From Rhabdophis nuchalis (lineage: Eukaryota > Chordata > Lepidosauria > Squamata > Natricidae), in NCBI GenBank assembly GCA_039707465.1, contig CM077647.1, positions 170,434,163 through 170,498,162 of the forward strand: DNA of 64,000 nucleotides. Direction: 5' to 3'. This document shows positions 62,604-64,000 of the stretch, one piece after another; positions within the stretch are counted from its first letter, which is position 1; each line of letters opens with the position of its first letter. The notes under the pieces are model-generated. The model was not told the DNA's origin and made no database searches. It was given only the letters and a program-made list of their open reading frames with translations. A program made the translations under genes and the position numbers.

Positions 62604-63192
62604 GATGGATGACAGAGATGATAGATATAGGTAGATTGATAGGAAGCTATTGATGGTTGAGATGATAGGTAGATAGGTAGGCAGATAGACAGACAAACAG
62701 ATTTGTATGGAAGGAAGGAAGGAAGGAAGGAAGGAAGGAAGGAAGGAAGGAAGGAAGGAAGGAAGGAAGGAAGGAAGGAAGGAAGGAAGGAAGGAAGGGA
62801 CAGCATTACCACCATACAATTATTTTTCACACCCAGCCTCTTGAACAGCAAATTGGGAAAACGCCAAAACCAGAATTTTTGAAGACTGAAGTTGGGATCT
62901 GGCACTATCTGTCTACCATTTTGGAGCTCTCATCTTTTCTGCCTGGAAAAAAGATTGGGACCAGGGAGTTGGCTTCTATTGGCTTTACAGGAGCGCCCCG
63001 GGCTGGATCTCCCTTCGTTCCCCCTCCCTTCTTACTTGTTGCACTGGTGCTTGAGATGTTTCTTGTAGCCTTCGTCTTGGAAGAGAGTGTCCGGGTTGTA
63101 CTTGTGGATCCACTCTGCTTTCTGGAGATCAAACGTGGTCTGAGACTTGACTTTCTTCCCCTTGCGGCCCCGTGGAACCGGGATGGACAGGC
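39522..63192 (-). CDS. CHD8: CHD8 gene, 3' coding part (15 exons, about 958 residues)
   Basis: Chromodomain-helicase-DNA-binding protein 8, a nuclear ATP-dependent remodeller that represses beta-catenin targets and binds CTCF; human haploinsufficiency causes an autism syndrome. Exons, in transcript order, are 63192-63036, 62058-61969, 61231-61128, 60074-59960, 59678-59603, 59171-59117, 57509-57314, 56574-56366, 55153-54584, 49329-49181, 45564-45313, 44103-43996, 43070-42891, 42757-42635 and 40016-39522. After a 2-nt split codon they sum to 959 codons including the TGA. Order of domains: post-helicase linker, SANT-like (DIWFPLVDQ...[10 protein letters not shown]), SLIDE-like ([18 protein letters not shown]), Ser/acidic stretch, BRK ([15 protein letters not shown]) and acidic tail. 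The chromodomains and helicase lie off the right edge. All frames agree and no stop was seen. Paralogues CHD7 and CHD9 were considered, but the tail [13 protein letters not shown] and the SUPT16H neighbour point to CHD8. Confidence 0.97.
40215..40560. mobile_element. MITE family A copy in CHD8 last intron
   Basis: CCGTCCACTTACGACAATTC through GATCATAAATCAAGAACTGC, in family order. Confidence 0.6.
40575..42345 (-). mobile_element. L2 LINE 3' half in CHD8 last intron
   Basis: A minus-strand L2 in the same orientation as CHD8. The 3' end is at about 40600 (reverse of CTGAGTCCCGAAAGGGAGAA) and the 5' truncation at about 42340. It contains the long RT ORF listed separately. Confidence 0.9.
40759..42168 (-). 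CDS. L2 reverse transcriptase ORF, 469 codons open
   Basis: Continuous L2 RT and C-terminus: [62 protein letters not shown] (usual YADD has Thr here), [19 protein letters not shown], ending FRAAGLS. A frameshift or stop around 42170-42203 separates it from the upstream [14 protein letters not shown] part. The Met at 42168 is not a real start. It is long for a fossil, so young. The Thr in the catalytic motif may cripple it. Confidence 0.85.
   Translation of the reverse strand: MRGFCRPPEEVVVRPLLKKPSLDPAVLANYCPVSNLRFLAKVVESVVAWQLPQHLDEAVYLGSRQSGFRPGYSTEMALVALVDDLWRARDRGCSSILVLLDFSVAFDTIDHGIMLHRLEGLGGTILRWFFYLSDRSQFVLVGGQKPTPRCLTCGVPQGSVLLPLLFNIYMKPLGEIICGFGVEFHQYTDDTQLYISTPDHPNDAVEVMSRCLEAMRVWMGRNRLRLNPSKTEWLWLPASRYSQLVPSLAIGGESLAPTERACSLGVLLESRLSLEDHMTAVARGAFYQVRLICQLRPFLDSDALCMITQALIISRPDYCNALYMGLPLRCTRRLQLVQTAAAREILGASRRSHVTPLLRGLHWLPVAFRMRFKILVTIFKALHGKGPSYLQDRLLVPNASHRPVRSHRESLLRVPSTRQCQLATPRGRAFSVAAPALWNDLPPDLWTTTDLGLFCRALKTYLFRAAGLS
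42635..42757 (-). CDS. CHD8: CHD8 exon ([12 protein letters not shown])
   Basis: It encodes [18 protein letters not shown] through [13 protein letters not shown] to ISANGKK. A nearer GT at AACG|GTAAAA would put the last exon out of frame. The GTGATT donor after AAAAAG gives phase 0 and the conserved NGKK, so the exon end was set at 42635. Confidence 0.9.
42891..43070 (-). CDS. CHD8: CHD8 exon (BRK domain)
   Basis: It encodes [38 protein letters not shown] and [20 protein letters not shown] then LA. This is a BRK domain, a short beta-beta-alpha fold found in CHD and BRM-type remodellers. The acceptor is ATCTCAG and the donor GTAAGT, 180 nt, phase 0. Confidence 0.96.
43071..43850. repeat. About 775-nt polypurine tract filling a CHD8 intron
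   Basis: Plus strand is almost purely A/G (GGAA, GAAA, GGGA blocks), with rare T or C. It runs from the BRK exon acceptor to about 43845 of a 925-nt intron. In the transcript it is a giant polypyrimidine stretch. It generates false ORFs of 191 to 377 codons rich in Ser/Phe/Leu/Pro or Lys/Glu/Arg. Confidence 0.95.
43996..44103 (-). CDS. CHD8: CHD8 exon ([13 protein letters not shown])
   Basis: It encodes [20 protein letters not shown] and [16 protein letters not shown], 108 nt, phase 0. The acceptor is CTCTAG and the donor GTGAGG. The following intron is nearly all polypyrimidine on the transcript strand. Confidence 0.93.
44437..44627. mobile_element. hAT MITE family C fragment
   Basis: ACAGGGGTGTCAAGCTTGAT and ATCAGGGTTGTGTTTGACC match the family. 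Confidence 0.5.
44628..44940 (-). repeat. Sauria-type tRNA SINE
   Basis: Reverse orientation: AGGTAAAGGTTCCTCTCACA at the tail and GGGATTCGAACCGCTGAACT at the B-box. Confidence 0.8.
45313..45564 (-). CDS. CHD8: CHD8 exon ([21 protein letters not shown])
   Basis: It encodes [20 protein letters not shown], a variable His/Gly/Pro linker and [13 protein letters not shown]. The acceptor is CTGCAG and the donor GTGAGT; 252 nt, phase 0 at both ends. Confidence 0.95.
45755..46780 (-). repeat. Three tandem SINE family 2 units, first split by hAT
   Basis: Units at about 45755-46318 (minus the 371-nt hAT insert), 46335-46555 and 46570-46775. Each repeats GAGTCAGCCTATTGCC, CTGGGTCCTCGTTTTACCCA and GAACTGCTGGCAGT in order, with CACCACAGTTCTTAATAGCA between units. 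Confidence 0.85.
45806..46176. mobile_element. hAT MITE family E, perfect 8-bp duplication
   Basis: The ends CCAAGATGGCAAACC and GGTTAGCCATCACTG are flanked by AGTTAGTC on both sides (45798-45805, 46177-46184). Its removal restores a continuous SINE. Confidence 0.88.
46805..47050 (+). repeat. tRNA-derived SINE (family 3)
   Basis: Head GCAGTGACTTAGAGGTGGAG with B-box GTTCGATCCTA; body ACTCCGCCTTGGCAACAGGA. A reversed head is fused to a CR1 tail at 48905-48985. Confidence 0.65.
47051..47506. other. CHD8 intron, unassigned
   Basis: No gene or known repeat was recognised in this stretch. Confidence 0.35.
47507..47931. mobile_element. MITE family B copy with TA duplication
   Basis: The ends TCGTATTTTTCAGA and ACTCCGAAAAATATGG are flanked by TA. 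Confidence 0.75.
48056..48345. repeat. hAT family C short copy and foldback family F arm
   Basis: CAGGGGTGTCAAACTCGCG (48059) to AAGTTTGACAGAACTGG (48184). Then the F arm CTGAAGAAGCTTTTTGGATG to GTTGCCTCTTGAAAAGC. Confidence 0.55.
48845..48985 (-). repeat. CR1 tail fused to a SINE family 3 head
   Basis: GAGTTGGAAGGGACCTTGCA (CR1 3' end, reversed), then CCTACCTAGGATTGAACTCA (reversed SINE B-box zone). The same join recurs at about 57590-57670 in part. Confidence 0.55.
49181..49329 (-). CDS. CHD8: CHD8 exon ([14 protein letters not shown])
   Basis: It encodes [35 protein letters not shown] and [15 protein letters not shown]. The acceptor is TCCCAG and the donor GTAATG, ending in phase 0. The acidic/Ser start is variable and the LLLQERQRA end is conserved. 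Confidence 0.94.
49565..50085 (+). mobile_element. Helitron-like element, longest copy
   Basis: It opens AATCTATCTATCTATAAATC and TTTCCAGCATAACTCTGGAG. It ends AAATACCTGGGCAACGCCGGG, a stem-like CCTGGG/CCGGG, with a degraded CTAG. Confidence 0.45.
50228..50790. repeat. Three copies of a tRNA-like SINE block among microsatellites
   Basis: One reversed copy (about 50275-50372) and two forward copies (about 50441-50555, 50584-50690) of CAGGTTCGAATCCCTGTAAG plus GAGCTAAAAAGCTC. (TG)n, (TATG)n and (TATC)n tracts lie between and after them. Confidence 0.75.
50793..51022. repeat. 230-bp foldback hairpin
   Basis: 106-nt arms (50793-50898 and 50917-51022) with an 18-nt loop. Arm words include GTGTATATAGCATGGAATTG and its complement, and CTTCGGTCTGTGA/TCACAGACCGAAG. 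A few mismatches only. Confidence 0.9.
51050..51104. repeat. (ATGT)n microsatellite
   Basis: About 13 units directly after the hairpin. Confidence 0.9.
51132..51721. mobile_element. Tc1-like element relic with long TIRs
   Basis: The left TIR (ATAGTGGCCAAAATTAT..., GGGAAAAGTGTATTTTC, AACACCACTTTTTTTGG) is inverted relative to the right (AAAGTGGTGTTATTAGCC, CCCTTTTCCCAAAGG, TTCTGGCCACTACTG). Interior has AATTGGGTTAAGATCTGGGC, a word seen in Tc1 relics. The transposase is destroyed. Confidence 0.7.
51770..52080. mobile_element. MITE family A copy
   Basis: CATGTTTATGACGGTGGCAG through ATAACCTGAGGACTACCTGT. Confidence 0.6.
52081..52967. other. CHD8 intron, unassigned
   Basis: No gene seen. AACATGACTGCTGACATGCG and nearby words suggest an old dispersed repeat, but the family was not recognised. 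Confidence 0.35.
52976..53102. mobile_element. Palindromic hAT MITE, 127 bp, perfect 8-bp duplication
   Basis: The whole element is a hairpin: CAGGGGTCTGCAAAGTTGGC pairs with its complement at the other end, and CTTCAACTCCCAAAATTCCC with GGGAATTCTGGGAGTTGAAG. The flanks are TGTTAGTG on both sides (52968-52975, 53103-53110). Confidence 0.92.
53313..53549. mobile_element. hAT MITE, perfect 8-bp duplication
   Basis: The ends CAGCGTTTTTCAACCACTG and GGTTGAAAAACACTG are flanked by GGCTACAG (53305-53312, 53550-53557). Confidence 0.9.
53752..54340 (+). mobile_element. Solo LTR with perfect AAAGG duplication
   Basis: TGTTGTGGCAGAC...GGTCAGAACA, flanked by AAAGG (53747-53751 and 54341-54345). It carries a GCAAAAGAGGAAGAGGAGTT promoter-like zone and AATAAAAGGG near the end. 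The family is shared with 3360, 9581 and 60251. Confidence 0.88.
54584..55153 (-). CDS. CHD8: CHD8 exon (long; Ser/acidic region)
   Basis: At 570 nt, the largest exon here. It begins [20 protein letters not shown] and continues through [36 protein letters not shown] and [16 protein letters not shown]. It then has a Pro-rich linker and [18 protein letters not shown] followed by a Ser/Asp run. The donor is GTGAGC. The Pro-rich middle looks unlike mammalian CHD8 in detail, as expected for a fast-evolving linker. Confidence 0.95.
55668..55740. repeat. (TTTC)n microsatellite
   Basis: About 18 tetranucleotide units, then a CT-rich run to about 55875. Confidence 0.95.
55880..56335 (+). pseudogene. 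L1 ORF2 3' fragment
   Basis: Encodes the L1 ORF2 C-terminal words [20 protein letters not shown] and [20 protein letters not shown], then frame-broken [24 protein letters not shown] text. It is a close relative of the fragment at 4660-6290. It ends about 30 nt before a CHD8 splice donor. Confidence 0.75.
56366..56574 (-). CDS. CHD8: CHD8 exon (SLIDE-like, [17 protein letters not shown])
   Basis: It encodes [54 protein letters not shown] and [17 protein letters not shown]. The donor is GTTAGT. Remains of an L1 ORF2 tail (plus strand) lie within a few tens of bases of the donor. Confidence 0.96.
56700..57300. other. CHD8 intron with hAT pieces
   Basis: CAGGGGTGTTTAACTCGCC (56719) is a family C end, and AAGTTCGCCATCGCAGAT (56912) a family E end. 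The rest is unassigned. Confidence 0.45.
57314..57509 (-). CDS. CHD8: CHD8 exon (basic helix, [20 protein letters not shown])
   Basis: It encodes [36 protein letters not shown], then an Arg-rich helix [17 protein letters not shown] and MVRREKQQR. The acceptor is CTCTAG and the donor GTAATC. It is the basic linker helix before the SLIDE-like part, and it was read by hand. Confidence 0.95.
57580..58110 (-). mobile_element. CR1 fragment, head-to-head with the next
   Basis: Reversed CR1 ORF2 end and tail: GTGTTGGAAGGGACCTTGTA; coding [21 protein letters not shown]. It abuts a plus-strand CR1 at about 58111. Confidence 0.85.
58111..59111 (+). mobile_element. CR1 ORF2 3' part ending beside a CHD8 exon
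   Basis: It starts in [20 protein letters not shown] DNA (CTGTTTTAGGCCCAGTACTA). It continues [19 protein letters not shown] (ADD mutated to ADN), has an AAATAAATAAA insert around 58370, and ends SHLSEMV with an ATTGT tail. The tail runs to within a few bases of the exon at 59117. Confidence 0.9.
59117..59171 (-). CDS. CHD8: CHD8 exon ([16 protein letters not shown])
   Basis: It encodes [18 protein letters not shown] in 55 nt. The acceptor is TTCCAG and the donor GTAATT. A CR1 3' tail begins only a few bases into the intron after the donor. Confidence 0.94.
59603..59678 (-). CDS. CHD8: CHD8 exon ([14 protein letters not shown])
   Basis: It encodes [20 protein letters not shown] then EHDEE. 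The acceptor is GGCAG. The donor GAG|GTGGAC is a weak match to consensus, but it gives the phase-0 junction needed for the next exon. Confidence 0.88.
59960..60074 (-). CDS. CHD8: CHD8 exon ([15 protein letters not shown])
   Basis: It encodes [20 protein letters not shown] and [18 protein letters not shown]. The acceptor is CTTCAG and the donor GTGAGA, ending in phase 2. It finishes the SANT-like module. Confidence 0.94.
60251..60790 (+). mobile_element. Solo LTR, same family
   Basis: TGTTGTGGTCGGCC...GGTCAGAACA with AATAAAAGAGG and AATAAAAGGG. A TGTCAGGGTTCCAAGAAACA block precedes it. No clean 5-bp duplication at these ends. Confidence 0.75.
61090..61127 (-). repeat. CHD8: 24-bp tandem duplication of a CHD8 splice donor
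   Basis: GTGAGTGATAACTT (minus strand) occurs at the real donor (61127-61114) and again at 61103-61090. The copies are exactly 24 nt apart. Confidence 0.9.
61128..61231 (-). CDS. CHD8: CHD8 exon (SANT-like start, DIWFPLVDQ)
   Basis: It encodes [31 protein letters not shown] and VFKHG. The acceptor is CTGCAG and the donor GTGAGT. The donor region is duplicated 24 nt further into the intron; see the separate entry. Confidence 0.96.
61378..61622. mobile_element. hAT MITE family C copy
   Basis: ATCAGGGGTAGTCAAACATA at one end and AAATTGAGTTTGACACCTTAG at the other. Confidence 0.6.
61660..61843 (+). mobile_element. Helitron-like 3' end
   Basis: GGGGGCTCCCTCTCTGGTAA and ATACCCAGGCAATG, ending ATCAGCTAG before T. 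Confidence 0.45.
61969..62058 (-). CDS. CHD8: CHD8 exon ([15 protein letters not shown])
   Basis: It encodes [20 protein letters not shown] and EKVLAGAVS. The acceptor is CCTTAG and the donor GTAAAA, 90 nt with a split codon at each end. It was read by hand, because it has no in-frame Met/stop pair that would flag it as an ORF. Confidence 0.95.
62342..62424. repeat. (GATA)n array 1, Bkm-type
   Basis: About 20 uninterrupted GATA units. Confidence 0.95.
62506..62606. repeat. (GATA)n then (GACA)n array 2
   Basis: About 18 GATA units followed by about 6 GACA units. This is the Bkm-type GATA/GACA satellite first described from snakes. Confidence 0.95.
62707..62798. repeat. (GGAA)n array
   Basis: About 22 uninterrupted units, directly after the GATA zone. 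Confidence 0.95.
63036..63192 (-). CDS. CHD8: CHD8 exon (post-helicase, [15 protein letters not shown])
   Basis: It encodes [20 protein letters not shown] and [20 protein letters not shown], then Asn and a split Lys codon. The acceptor is GGGCAG and the donor GTAAGA. It is the most upstream CHD8 exon inside the window. Confidence 0.95.
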
Positions 63193-63483
63193 CTGCCCGA
63201 GGAACAGGAAGGGAGCTCAGAGCAGGGGCTAGGTACAACATGGAACCAGTGCAATAGGGATTAGGTCACCCCGTCTTTTGCAGAGTAGTTCAACTCACAC
63301 AAACACAGACACAACACAGAAGGAGCCACTTAAGGGCCCACCAACAGCAAAGGGACACCAACATTATTCCATTTCCCAAGAGTCCACCACCCTAAATTCC
63401 CTCCACCCCTGGAAAAGGATTAAGGAGGCCAAAATCTCAAGTTTGGATCAAAGCCTTCCTATCCACAGAAGGGACACATAACC

Positions 63484-64000
63484 GTATTTTTCGGAGTATA
63501 AGATGCACCTTTTTCCCTCCTAAAAGAGGGTGAAAATTTGGGTGTGTCTTATACACCGAATGTAGCCCCACCCACCCAATGCCCCTCACCCTTTGGGATT
63601 TGCTTGTGAAGGCTTCAATAAGCTATAGCAATCCCTGCAGCCTCTAACAGCTGATGATTGGAAGAAATTGAAAGTGAAACTAACTGTTTGCTCCATATCG
63701 CAAATTGCTGGGAGGCAGAATTTTTTTTCCTTGTGCTAATCAGGCTGTTTGCTGCAAGGAGGTAAGTCAACAACTACAAATGCCTGTAGAATGTTCAAAT
63801 TATTAGACTTATTTTTTAAAGACTGCTTTATTATTATTCTAGACAACTTAACAAAATGGAGAAGCTTTTTAAAATAAATGCTTAACCTGAAGAGGCCAGT
63901 GCTATTGTTTTAAAAAGTGCTATTCTTTTAAACAGCAGAGAATAACTATATTTCCTGAAAGCACGTCAATTCTAATAGCATCTGTACAAATATAGTCTGA
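63484..64000. mobile_element. MITE family B copy, cut by the window edge
   Basis: It opens CGTATTTTTCGGAGTATAAG; the interior matches 34560-35100 closely. Confidence 0.75.

Noticed and set aside
62342..62606. Evidence that the window is on the W chromosome because of Bkm repeats
   Set aside because: GATA/GACA arrays are enriched on snake W but also common on autosomes. Two short arrays prove nothing.
62154..62819. 221-codon ORF rich in SIYLSIYL and PSFL
   Set aside because: Translation of GATA and GGAA arrays.

Overview
This is a vertebrate nuclear window and almost certainly squamate, most likely snake. The host genes are split into exons with GT/AG junctions. The intergenic and intronic DNA is packed with CR1 and L2 LINEs, tRNA-derived SINEs of the Sauria type, hAT and mariner-type MITEs, (GATA)n/(GGAA)n arrays and CR1 tails running into ATTGT microsatellites. 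There is no bacterial, plasmid or phage content. The species call is inference from repeat content.

Two conserved chromatin genes lie head-to-tail on the minus strand. SUPT16H (FACT subunit SPT16) occupies the left third. Ten coding exons run from the ATG at 23321 down to 2558 and encode residues 1-411, the N-terminal aminopeptidase-like domain; the rest of the gene lies off the left edge. Its GC-rich promoter (about 23322-23640) has a TCTCGCGAGA element, an ETS-type CCGGAAGT and stacked GC boxes. CHD8 (chromodomain helicase) occupies the right third. Fifteen exons run from 63192 down to the stop at 39522 and encode about 958 C-terminal residues: the SANT/SLIDE-like DNA-binding region, a Ser/acidic region, a BRK domain and the acidic tail. 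Upstream CHD8 exons lie off the right edge. The CHD8-SUPT16H neighbourhood is the one I know from mammals (human 14q11.2), so synteny supports both calls. Exon phases were checked by hand: SUPT16H sums to exactly 411 codons and CHD8 to 959 codons including the stop.

Layout: 1-1915 is an L1-type element with an intact ORF1 and no ORF2. 1958-2144 is a 187-bp palindrome. 2.5-23.3 kb is SUPT16H with introns full of MITEs, solo LTRs, CR1/L2 nests and SINEs. 23.3-25 kb is GC-rich promoter DNA. 25-38.6 kb is an intergenic repeat block. It includes a long CR1 (27.4-34.1 kb) split by a nearly full-length L2, and a 42-bp minisatellite. 38.6-63.2 kb is CHD8, with an L2 reverse-transcriptase ORF in its last intron, an intron that is almost wholly polypurine/polypyrimidine, CR1 copies, solo LTRs, a 230-bp hairpin and GATA arrays.

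The host genes are ordinary conserved chromatin factors: FACT histone chaperone and CHD remodeller. The unusual material is in the repeats: an ORF1-only L1, LINE-in-LINE nests with datable order, large foldbacks, a CR1 tail abutting a CHD8 splice donor, and a duplicated CHD8 splice donor. I did not find evidence of a new multi-gene biological system.
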